Shown here: positions 1 to 7,112 of the stretch, piece by piece | Position numbering within the stretch: the first letter of the stretch is position 1 | Layout of the letters: each line of letters starts with the position of its first letter | Assembly (NCBI GenBank): GCA_937997955.1 | Contig: CALLDR010000103.1 | Coordinates: 1 to 30,991, forward strand | Length of the DNA: 30,991 bases | Direction of reading: 5' to 3' | DNA from: an uncultured Emergencia sp. | GTDB taxonomy: Bacteria > Bacillota > Clostridia > Peptostreptococcales > Anaerovoracaceae | Notes under the pieces: generated by a model | Seen by the model: the letters and a program-made list of their open reading frames with translations, nothing else | Database searches by the model: none | Told to the model about the DNA's origin: nothing | Position numbers and translations under genes: made by a program

Positions 1-1402
1 GGTAATAATGTTCATCATAATCATAGTAGCTGATCGCAGCCATCAGCTTTTCGCTCACAATATTCCCTATAGTGTCACACTCCCCGTCCTCCAGAGCCTG
101 GCGAAGCGGTGAAAGATCCGCACTTTCAATCGATATCCGAAACCAATCCATTACTGAATTCCGATAGATGGTCAGAATCTCCTGATTTGGAATCGCAAGC
201 CGCACATAGACCTGCCCGTTCCGAAAGGATTCGCCGACGGACTTCAGATACCCGGTAAAATACAGGAAATTCCACAAATTGTCCTGTGAACGATAAATGT
301 CCTCGTAGGTGATATCCTCGTGAATCGGCTTTTCTATGCTTTCACCAGCCAAAAGCTGCTCGATCTCATCCCGGGTCTTTTTGTCCGCGCGGCAAACAAG
401 CTCCCGTACAATAGAATTGGAAGAGGTATTAGACCAATACGGCATCGGGTAATCCATGCTGTCATTGACCCTCTCATAAATGTAGTTCAAAATACTCCAC
501 GGATTATAGATCTCCTTTTTGCCAAAGCGGTATCCGTCGTACCATTCTTTCACCTCATCAAATTGAGCCTCCACGCCATAGTAACGCATTAGTTCCTTCA
601 CCTCTGCCTCTGTAAAGCCAAAGGATTCGCTAAACTGGTCGTTTCGTATAGAATCGATCTTGAGATTGTTCAGACCGGTAAAAATGCTCTCCTTACTGAT
701 ACGAAGGCATCCCGTAATAACTGCGAATTCCAGACTGTCATTGGTTTTCAGCGCAGACTCAAACAAGGATCGGATAAATCCGGTCATTTCATCGTAAAAC
801 CCGCCAAAATACGCGTTTTCCAGAGGAACATCATACTCGTCGATGAGGATGATGGCTTTCTGTCTGTGATATTTCTCCAAACATGCCGCTAAAAGCTTCA
901 ATGCGTCCGAATATAGCTGCATGTCGTCCTCCGCGCGGAGGATTCTTTCAAAGGATTCCTTTTCTGACTGGGTTAGCTTACCGCTGTCCACCACGTAGCT
1001 ATGCCGTTCAAACTCCCTTACGATCTCTTTTTTCAGCATTGCGCAGGCCAATCCAAAGTCCGGCTGTTTCCCTGACTTCATGGACAAATTGATTACAGGA
1101 TACTTTTGCTGATGCCGCAGATATTCCTCCCCACTGCGCCCGATCAAAAGGTCATCAAAGATCCAGCGGTTGTCAATTTCCTCACCATATTCATTCCGCT
1201 CATCTTCAAAAAATCTCCGCACCATGCTCTGATTCAGCGTTTTTCCAAAGCGGCGAGGCCGTGTGAACAGCGTTACCTTCGTATTAGAATCCAACAGCTT
1301 TTTTATCATTTCAGTCTTATCTACATAGTAACCATTTTTGGAAATGATTTCTTTCAAATCTTCCATGCCGATGGATATTTTTTTCTGACCCGACTGTCCC
1401 AT
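1..1402 (-). CDS. AAA-ATPase-like / PD-(D/E)XK nuclease family protein (DUF1703 type), 3' end missing
   Basis: I translated the minus strand by hand. The frame is open from an ATG at 1402 to the window edge, about 467 codons, so the C-terminus is cut off. A GGAAGTGGAG ribosome binding site precedes the start. The N-terminus has the family's P-loop-like RPRRFGKT (residues 48-55), and an IDEYD motif lies near residue 175. These proteins normally have an N-terminal AAA-ATPase-like domain and a C-terminal PD-(D/E)XK nuclease domain; full length is usually somewhat over 500 residues, so roughly the nuclease end is missing here. The biological role is not settled; the family is abundant and multicopy in gut anaerobes and is often called accessory or mobile-element-related. 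It is a single-gene unit with its own promoter. The family call is confident; the function is not. Confidence 0.85.
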   Translation of the reverse strand, partial: MGQSGQKKISIGMEDLKEIISKNGYYVDKTEMIKKLLDSNTKVTLFTRPRRFGKTLNQSMVRRFFEDERNEYGEEIDNRWIFDDLLIGRSGEEYLRHQQKYPVINLSMKSGKQPDFGLACAMLKKEIVREFERHSYVVDSGKLTQSEKESFERILRAEDDMQLYSDALKLLAACLEKYHRQKAIILIDEYDVPLENAYFGGFYDEMTGFIRSLFESALKTNDSLEFAVITGCLRISKESIFTGLNNLKIDSIRNDQFSESFGFTEAEVKELMRYYGVEAQFDEVKEWYDGYRFGKKEIYNPWSILNYIYERVNDSMDYPMPYWSNTSSNSIVRELVCRADKKTRDEIEQLLAGESIEKPIHEDITYEDIYRSQDNLWNFLYFTGYLKSVGESFRNGQVYVRLAIPNQEILTIYRNSVMDWFRISIESADLSPLRQALEDGECDTIGNIVSEKLMAAISYYDYDEHYY

Positions 1403-1469
1403 TATCTCCACTTCCTTTCCACTTGGCGTTTTGCTTGCAGACTTGCAGCATCCATGCCCCTCTCTTCTT

Positions 1470-1498
1470 AGTATACGGTAAACAGTTTGATAAAACAA
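1470..1498 (-). promoter_or_regulatory. Putative sigma-A promoter of the AAA-ATPase-like gene
   Basis: On the minus strand a TTGTTT box (1498-1493) is separated by 17 bp from TATACT (1475-1470). It lies about 70 bp upstream of the ATG at 1402. Read from sequence only. Confidence 0.5.
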
Positions 1499-1598
1499 GT
1501 AAAATATACGCGGTGATTTTCGTATATCCCAGTAATATACAGTATGTTTTGGATATACACTTCGTGAGAAGCAGTCCGTATGAAGAGACCCAAACGAA

Positions 1599-1625
1599 TA
1601 CGGCGGGAAGTCTCCTCCCGCCGTA
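1599..1625 (-). terminator. Terminator-like hairpin after the leucine-rich-repeat gene
   Basis: Two perfect 10-bp arms (TACGGCGGGA and TCCCGCCGTA) enclose a 7-base loop. It sits 10 bp past the stop of the gene ending at 1636. The following T-tract on the minus strand is weak, so termination efficiency is uncertain. Confidence 0.6.
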
Positions 1626-1635
1626 AGATTAGTAT

Positions 1636-3372
1636 CTATTTGATTTTCATAGTCTTGGAATACGGCCCGTAAACAATTTTACCATTGACTTTTTTATAGG
1701 CTCTGGCTTTATAGTAGCAGGTAGTGCTCCCCTCAATTCCATATATATCATTCACATTTGTGTAGCTGCGCAGTTTCTTCCACGTGCCGCTCTTTCCTGT
1801 GCTGCTATACCAAATCTGATAGCCTCTGGCCCCCGTTACGGCTGAAAGCTGCACCAATTGTATACGCGTATCGCCGTAATATTCGATTCCTACGATGATT
1901 CCTGGCGCTGTCAGTCCGTTTTTCTTTTTCTCCGCGGCTTTTACAACAGTGCCCAAGTTTTCCAAAGCTCCAGTTATGTCTCCAGAGCTGGAACCATTAT
2001 CTCCGTTGTCTGCAACACTTTTAAAGGTAATGCCGTTTTTCTTAGCGTAGGTCTGAGCCTCCGTATTTTTGACGCCTGATATGGATACATTGCTGAGCTT
2101 AACCGGCTTTGTAAGTCCATAGGTCTCCGGAGTATCAAAATCGTAGCCATAGGCAAAATTGTCAACAGAGGCCTTCTTTGGTATTGTCAATGTTTTCAGG
2201 CTCTTGCAGCCGCCGAAGGCAGCTGTTCCAAGGCTGTTCAGCTTCGTGTTATTTGCGCCTTTGTTCACTGTCACCTTTGATAATGATTCACAGAAAATAA
2301 ATGCGCCTGTACCAATGGTTTTTAAAGAGGAAGGCAGCGTAATGCTTGGAAGAGCTGAACAATGATCAAACGCGCCATACGCGATATTGGTTACCGTACT
2401 CGGCAGCGTGATTTTGGTCAGACTCTTACAATTTTCAAAAGCATAGGCGGGGATCTCAGTCACCTTTGCCTTCACTGTGACAGTCTTCAGTTTGCTGGCT
2501 CCGGAGAAAGCCCCATCATAAATCTGCGTTACACTGGTCGGTACAGTATAGCTGGTTCCTGTTCCTTTATATTTTATTAAGACTTTGCCCAATTTAGTGG
2601 TTTTAGTCAAACCAGTCAGCCATGGCGTTCCCGACAGCGCAGATGACCCTACCTTGGTTACATTCTCACCGCCGCTGATTTTTGATACTGCAGATTTGTA
2701 GAAAGCCGAGTCTCCGATCGTCTTTACTGACGAAGGAATGGATACAGTTTTTACCGTCTCATTATAGGCCAATGCGCTGTCTCCGACCACCACGATTCCA
2801 CTTGGAATTGTGAGACTGGAGTCCTTCCCATTGTACGCCACCAAAACCTTTCCCAAGGTTACGATCTCAGAACCCTTTATCCATTTAGTGCCTTCAAAAA
2901 CTCCTCCAGGTATTCCACTAATTCCAGTTATTTCCTCTACGTTCTTGCCTCCCGTTATCGTTTCAAGATTTTCACACGCCGCCAAGCTGTTCGTGATGCG
3001 CTTCAGTGTAGATGGCAGGGAGAGCGACTTCAGATTCGGAAGACCGCTGACTCCCTGATAATACTGCAGGTCAAAGGTGATATCAGTCGCTCCGCTTCCA
3101 ATAGAGATCTTTTTAATATCTCCGCGTACAGAAAATACATCTTCTAAGCTAAAATATAAAGAGCCTTTTCCGGTCACTTTCAGCGTGCCTTCACTGTCCA
3201 GCGTCCATTTAAATTCTTTCGCATACTTAAACGTCCCACTTTTCGCAGCCGCAGCCTGGGCTTTCATCTGCCCTCCGCTTTCTACCGCAAACACGCTGCC
3301 GCTTGGCACGATCACGGTTGTCAGCACCAGTGCCATGACCAGCAGCAAACTCAATAGTTTCTTTTTTCTCAT
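1636..3372 (-). CDS. Secreted BspA-like leucine-rich-repeat protein with C-terminal Fn3-like module
   Basis: The 578-residue product starts MRKKK followed by a hydrophobic stretch ending around VFA, a clear Sec signal peptide. Residues about 85-440 are BspA/LRR_5 repeats, recognised by recurring phrases such as LPSTVTNIAYGAFDHC and LPSSLKTIGTGAFIFC. A linker leads to a final ~75-residue Fn3-like module with GYQIWYS and YYKARAYKK. No LPXTG sorting signal or C-terminal membrane anchor is visible. I chose ATG 3372 because AGGAGG lies 9 bases before it. An upstream ATG at 3393 overlaps the previous stop as ATGA but has no good ribosome binding site; translational coupling from there is the alternative. 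It is the second gene of an operon with the O-antigen-ligase-like gene. BspA-type proteins act in adhesion in other species; that role is inferred here. Confidence 0.88.
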   Translation of the reverse strand: MRKKKLLSLLLVMALVLTTVIVPSGSVFAVESGGQMKAQAAAAKSGTFKYAKEFKWTLDSEGTLKVTGKGSLYFSLEDVFSVRGDIKKISIGSGATDITFDLQYYQGVSGLPNLKSLSLPSTLKRITNSLAACENLETITGGKNVEEITGISGIPGGVFEGTKWIKGSEIVTLGKVLVAYNGKDSSLTIPSGIVVVGDSALAYNETVKTVSIPSSVKTIGDSAFYKSAVSKISGGENVTKVGSSALSGTPWLTGLTKTTKLGKVLIKYKGTGTSYTVPTSVTQIYDGAFSGASKLKTVTVKAKVTEIPAYAFENCKSLTKITLPSTVTNIAYGAFDHCSALPSITLPSSLKTIGTGAFIFCESLSKVTVNKGANNTKLNSLGTAAFGGCKSLKTLTIPKKASVDNFAYGYDFDTPETYGLTKPVKLSNVSISGVKNTEAQTYAKKNGITFKSVADNGDNGSSSGDITGALENLGTVVKAAEKKKNGLTAPGIIVGIEYYGDTRIQLVQLSAVTGARGYQIWYSSTGKSGTWKKLRSYTNVNDIYGIEGSTTCYYKARAYKKVNGKIVYGPYSKTMKIK

Positions 3373-3389
3373 GTCTTTCTTCCTCCTAT

Positions 3390-5039
3390 TCATTGTAATT
3401 GCTCTTGTATTTCATTAAGGTACGACTGATAGCTCTCCGGCAGATCCAGTTCTGGTTTATCCTGAATCCTCCACCCGAGGCTGTCGGTCGCCTTTTTGAC
3501 GGTGTCTAACTGCTGAGGAATCCGCAATGCGCGCTCCATGCAGTAAGCCGCGCTTTCCTGATCACCTGCCTGAGTGTACCACTGCGCTGCCGCAATCAGC
3601 ATGTCCAGATAGTCCTCATACTCCTCCCTTGCATACTTTGCCAGAGAAATCGCTTTTTCCTTGTAGTTCATCATCAGCTGAACGTCTCCCTGGGCAAAGG
3701 CCGCCCGCGCTTTTGCATCCCATGCCAGCGAAACGGAATCATTATGCGTCAAAATGTTGTCAGCTATGCTGTCCATTTCCTCCGCGTCTGCCGCCAGCTT
3801 CAGCGTTTCCATCTGCAAAAGCGTGTTTTGCGGGTAGAACCGGCCGGCAAGGCTTTGATCCTGGAAATGGTAGGCCGCGATGCCTGCGCCAAAGTAGCAC
3901 AGGGCCATCGAAAGACACAAAGAACCCGCGGCAAACGCCTTTGATCTCTTTAGGGTCAACGGCAGTCCTCCGCCTCTCTCCCACGGCAGCAACGCCAGGA
4001 AAACCATATACATGGCCATGTACTGCAGGTCAAAATCCATCAGCGCATGTGTCCCCATGACGATCAAAAGCAGCCGCTTCCAGCCGCTGTCCGCACGTAA
4101 AAGGCCGTAAATCCATGCCCCCAGCAGCCCGATTCCCGCCAGCCAGCCAATATCCAAAAAAACCTGCAGGAATTCGTTATGTACATGGGTTACGGTGTAA
4201 ACCCCGGTTTGAAAGCTTCCCTGGGTAAAGTAATATCCCAGATAGCCAAGTCCCAGGGGATGCTGCGCGATCACCGGCAGCGCGTCCTTCCAGTAAAGAA
4301 CCCTTCCCAAAAGGCTGCTCTCCGACAGGGAAAGCTCCAGCAGACGCGTATCTGCCAGTTCACCTTTGATGATCAAAAGCAGCAGGACAGACACTCCGAC
4401 GAGTCCCACGAGGCCGAAGCATAGTATTTTGCCGCGCCGTTCGCGGACCATTACGCCGGATACCAGCAACGCGGCAGGCAGCATCAAAAACACCGTCCGG
4501 CTGCCTGTCAGCAAAATTCCAGCCAACAAAACCGCCGCCTGAGCAAAATTCGCACCGCGCATTTCCTTTTGATGGAGTAAATACAGCAGGCAGACCAGCA
4601 AAAACAGCGCAAAGGCGTTTGGATATTGAAAGGTTCCTGCCAATCGGGTTCCAGTCCAGAGATACTCCTGCAGCAGTGGGACTGCCCAGCCGGCAGCAGA
4701 AATCAGGGTGAACAGCGTACCCGCGGCGGGCAGATTCCGCAGCAGTTTCTCCCGCAGTTCAGTTTCCTGCATAAAGAGCAGCGCGCACAGCCCTACAGGG
4801 AAAAATTTCAGTCCGCCGAAAAAAGCCATATGGCTGTCCACCGCCCAGACTGCACTGAGCAGATATAACAGAGACACCCCCGGAAAACAGTATGCCAGAT
4901 AATTCTTCTTCCAGACAAAGGCTCCGTTTTTCCACACCGTACTCCACAGCATATATAAAAGCGCAATGCTAAGGACGCAGGATTGATACTCAAAGTAAAC
5001 CCCTGTACAAGCAAGAGATAAAAATAGAATAACGCCCAT
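3390..5039 (-). CDS. O-antigen-ligase-like (Wzy_C) polytopic membrane protein with helical C-terminal domain
   Basis: The 549-residue protein has about ten to twelve membrane segments over its first ~390 residues, then a soluble helical region that looks TPR-like (MNYKEKAISLAKYA, AAYCMERALRI). Family hallmarks are present: GTFQYPNAFALFLL, a TGSRTVFL segment and the loop motif HVHNEFLQVFLDIG. The family contains glycan ligases and polymerases (WaaL, Wzy) and protein O-oligosaccharyltransferases (PglL), all using undecaprenyl-linked donors at the outer face of the membrane. A Gram-positive-type genome has no lipid A to ligate, so polymerisation or transfer of a surface glycan is more likely; the acceptor is unknown. 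GGAG precedes ATG 5039. It is the first gene of the unit, and its stop overlaps an ATG of the leucine-rich-repeat gene. Confidence 0.82.
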   Translation of the reverse strand: MGVILFLSLACTGVYFEYQSCVLSIALLYMLWSTVWKNGAFVWKKNYLAYCFPGVSLLYLLSAVWAVDSHMAFFGGLKFFPVGLCALLFMQETELREKLLRNLPAAGTLFTLISAAGWAVPLLQEYLWTGTRLAGTFQYPNAFALFLLVCLLYLLHQKEMRGANFAQAAVLLAGILLTGSRTVFLMLPAALLVSGVMVRERRGKILCFGLVGLVGVSVLLLLIIKGELADTRLLELSLSESSLLGRVLYWKDALPVIAQHPLGLGYLGYYFTQGSFQTGVYTVTHVHNEFLQVFLDIGWLAGIGLLGAWIYGLLRADSGWKRLLLIVMGTHALMDFDLQYMAMYMVFLALLPWERGGGLPLTLKRSKAFAAGSLCLSMALCYFGAGIAAYHFQDQSLAGRFYPQNTLLQMETLKLAADAEEMDSIADNILTHNDSVSLAWDAKARAAFAQGDVQLMMNYKEKAISLAKYAREEYEDYLDMLIAAAQWYTQAGDQESAAYCMERALRIPQQLDTVKKATDSLGWRIQDKPELDLPESYQSYLNEIQEQLQ

Positions 5040-5065
5040 GCCGCCCGCTCCTTTCGCTGTTTCGA

Positions 5066-5114
5066 CAAATATATCTTATCAGGTCTGACTGGCAAGTGCA
5101 TTGATCCAGGTTAA
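5066..5114 (-). promoter_or_regulatory. Promoter with FNR/Crp-like box upstream of the O-antigen-ligase/LRR operon
   Basis: Read on the minus strand, a box TTAACCTGGATCAA (5114-5101) is followed at a fixed distance by a -10-like TAAGAT (5078-5073). The predicted start lies near 5066, about 27 bases before the ATG. The box centre falls at -41.5, the classical class II activator position, and the -35 region itself is poor. The box matches the FNR consensus TTGAT-N4-ATCAA at 8 of 10 positions. The same arrangement recurs at 11740-11788 with 26 of 31 bases identical across box and flank. Confidence 0.5.
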
Positions 5115-5283
5115 GACAGAGAAAAAACCTGCTCCTCAAAACTTTTTTACATTGTTTTTCCCATAGAACGGGTGTAGGCTAGCTGTAGAAGCATGTTTCA
5201 GAAATGGAAGTTACAGTTATATAGCGGCGCTGTGAAAGAATCTATGAATAACTGATAGACGGTTTATACGAAAGGGAAAAATT

Positions 5284-6186
5284 ATGTCAAAAAACACGAA
5301 GCTGCCACTGCGCCTGACCAACGACCTGGTATTCTTCTTCGTCTACGCGTCGGATACAGATCAGTCCCGTCAGGCGCTCACAGCCATGCTCAATCTGGTT
5401 CTGGATCGGAAAGAGGACCCTATTACGAAAGTTACAGTGGTCAACGGTATTCACAAAGGGTTCAAACCCAGTGACAAAGGAACGATTATGGACATTCGGG
5501 CGAAGACCCGCAGCGGTGAGCAATTTGATGTAGAAATGCAGAATAAGATTGAAGAGGATTTCGCAAACCGTACCCTCCTGTACGGCTGCCGCATGGTCAA
5601 TTCCTCGTTGTCAGCCGGAGAAGATTATGCTACAATGAAGAAAAACGTAGTCATCTCTTTTGTCAATGGCGTGCAGTTTACTGATATCCCGGAGCTGCAT
5701 ACCAGGTTCATCATGGCGGAGGAAAAACACGGATATCCTCTGACCGACAGGCTGGAAATTCATTTTCTGGAGCTGGGCAAGCTGGCTGCTGAGGATCCCA
5801 CTTTGATGACCCCGCTGGAGCGATTCTGCGCCTACCTGAAATACGCAGGTGACGAGGAGAAGGAAGACTATGTGTCAAAGCTTCTGGAAAAAGGAGAGGA
5901 GGCGATCACCATGTCCGAGCAGGTATACCGGGACGTTACAGACGACGAAGTGCTGGAGGTGCTTCTTTGGCACGAGCAGATGGCTGAATACGATAAAAGA
6001 TACGCTCTCAATGCGGCAAAGAGAGAGGGGCTCGCTCAGGGTATGGAACAGGGCATCGCGGCCCTGATTCTGGACAACCTGGAGGAAGGAAAGACGGAGG
6101 AGCAAATCCTCGCTAAGCTGAAAAAGCGCTTTGACCTGGATGAGGAAAAAGCGCTGGAGTATTACCAGAAATATAATCAGGAATGA
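5284..6186 (+). CDS. Rpn family PD-(D/E)XK nuclease / putative transposase
   Basis: The 300-residue protein matches the Rpn/PDDEXK_2 family. It has the N-terminal LTNDLVFFFVYASD block, then the nuclease core with D70 and the E-x-Q of FDVEMQ (residues 81-86), followed by RTLLYGCRMV. The C-terminus contains the EGLAQGMEQGI helix typical of these proteins. Escherichia coli RpnA is a DNA endonuclease that promotes RecA-independent recombination; the physiological role of Rpn proteins remains debated. AGGGA lies 8 bases before ATG 5284. It is a lone plus-strand gene between two minus-strand surface-protein units, with no visible insertion-sequence ends. The active-site residues look intact. I see no convincing promoter in the 170 bp upstream. 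Confidence 0.87.
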   Translation: MSKNTKLPLRLTNDLVFFFVYASDTDQSRQALTAMLNLVLDRKEDPITKVTVVNGIHKGFKPSDKGTIMDIRAKTRSGEQFDVEMQNKIEEDFANRTLLYGCRMVNSSLSAGEDYATMKKNVVISFVNGVQFTDIPELHTRFIMAEEKHGYPLTDRLEIHFLELGKLAAEDPTLMTPLERFCAYLKYAGDEEKEDYVSKLLEKGEEAITMSEQVYRDVTDDEVLEVLLWHEQMAEYDKRYALNAAKREGLAQGMEQGIAALILDNLEEGKTEEQILAKLKKRFDLDEEKALEYYQKYNQE

Positions 6187-6210
6187 TAGCCGCGAAAGGC
6201 TGGAATTGAT

Positions 6211-6236
6211 ACAGGGAGAGGCGAACCTCTCCCTGT
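6211..6236. terminator. Shared hairpin between convergent genes
   Basis: A perfect 11-bp stem (ACAGGGAGAGG with its complement) is closed by a CGAA loop. It lies midway between the stop of the Rpn gene at 6186 and the stop of the minus-strand gene at 6250. There is no long T-tract on either side, so it is a bidirectional terminator candidate or an end-protecting hairpin. Confidence 0.55.
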
Positions 6237-6249
6237 GTGCTGAAAGCGT

Positions 6250-7107
6250 TTAATATGCATATTTCAGAAGCTTGTCCTCGGCGCTCATAAAATATGCGCT
6301 ATAATGTCCGATATAATACGGTGCTGCGCTGGTATAGTACTTCAGCTTTTTTATCGATTTCCCCTTCATAGAACACTGGCGCAGGGAAAATCCGTTTTCA
6401 TCTGAATTATATACAATATAATAGATTTTCTTTCCGTCAGTATTACTGCGAAGCGCCTTTGGAAGCTGTGTGGCTTTGCCTGTTTTCAGGTCAATCACGT
6501 AATGCACTGAATTTCTGACGTCGAGAACCCTCTTTGTTCCCAGAATGTACCGACCATACATTCCTTGCACGGTAAAGTCCTTTCTAATTCGCTTGGCTTT
6601 CTTCGTTTTCAGATCGTACTGATATAAATCAGATACCCAGATATAGTCGGCTTCCCGGCCTTTTGTATAATACAACTTATTATTGTAATATCCAACAAAT
6701 TTTCCCTTTACCGTCTTGATCAGCTTATGGGTTTTTCCCTCAATCGTAGTCTTATAGATCCGACACGTTTCGCCGGCGGAATCATAAACCCCGTAATAGA
6801 TCGTCTGTCCATTGGTGCTAATCATAGGAGCCAATTGCCCTTTCGATGCTTTAACCCGCTTCAGGCTTTGTACGGTTTTTCCATCAGACGAACAGTACAG
6901 AATCGTTTCGATTAAATTGTAGTTTTCATCGCGCTTTTCGGATACCCAGATGTAATAATTTCCCGTTTTCTCAAGTGGTTTTCCATTATATTCAGCCTGA
7001 CTTCCCACGCTCCGATACGATGTTGCTGCTGCAAAAGTACTCTGAGGTACAAACAAAGCCCCAAGCAGCATGATTAAAGTAAAATATATGAAGACTTTCC
7101 TTTTCAT
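6250..7107 (-). CDS. Secreted beta-propeller-like protein (DUF5050/WD40-like)
   Basis: The 285-residue product begins with a signal peptide (MKRKVFIYFTLIMLLGALFV, cleavage near STFA). The mature part consists of repeating ~40-residue beta units with recurring pairs such as IYYGVYDSAG, KLYYTKG and KIYYIVYNSDEN. These resemble the DUF5050 or prolow-density-lipoprotein-receptor-type beta-propeller repeats. There are no catalytic motifs, no lipobox and no cell-wall anchor. ATG 7107 was chosen because AGGA lies 8 bases upstream and the signal peptide starts there; the 15-codon upstream extension has no binding site and would run into the previous gene. The gap to the preceding lectin-like gene is only 5 bp, so they are co-transcribed. 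Function unknown; a binding role at the surface is inferred. Confidence 0.78.
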   Translation of the reverse strand: MKRKVFIYFTLIMLLGALFVPQSTFAAATSYRSVGSQAEYNGKPLEKTGNYYIWVSEKRDENYNLIETILYCSSDGKTVQSLKRVKASKGQLAPMISTNGQTIYYGVYDSAGETCRIYKTTIEGKTHKLIKTVKGKFVGYYNNKLYYTKGREADYIWVSDLYQYDLKTKKAKRIRKDFTVQGMYGRYILGTKRVLDVRNSVHYVIDLKTGKATQLPKALRSNTDGKKIYYIVYNSDENGFSLRQCSMKGKSIKKLKYYTSAAPYYIGHYSAYFMSAEDKLLKYAY

Positions 7108-7112
7108 TAAAG

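Noticed and set aside
5284..6186. Complete insertion sequence around the Rpn gene
   Set aside because: No terminal inverted repeats or target duplications were seen, and Rpn proteins are not classical IS transposases.
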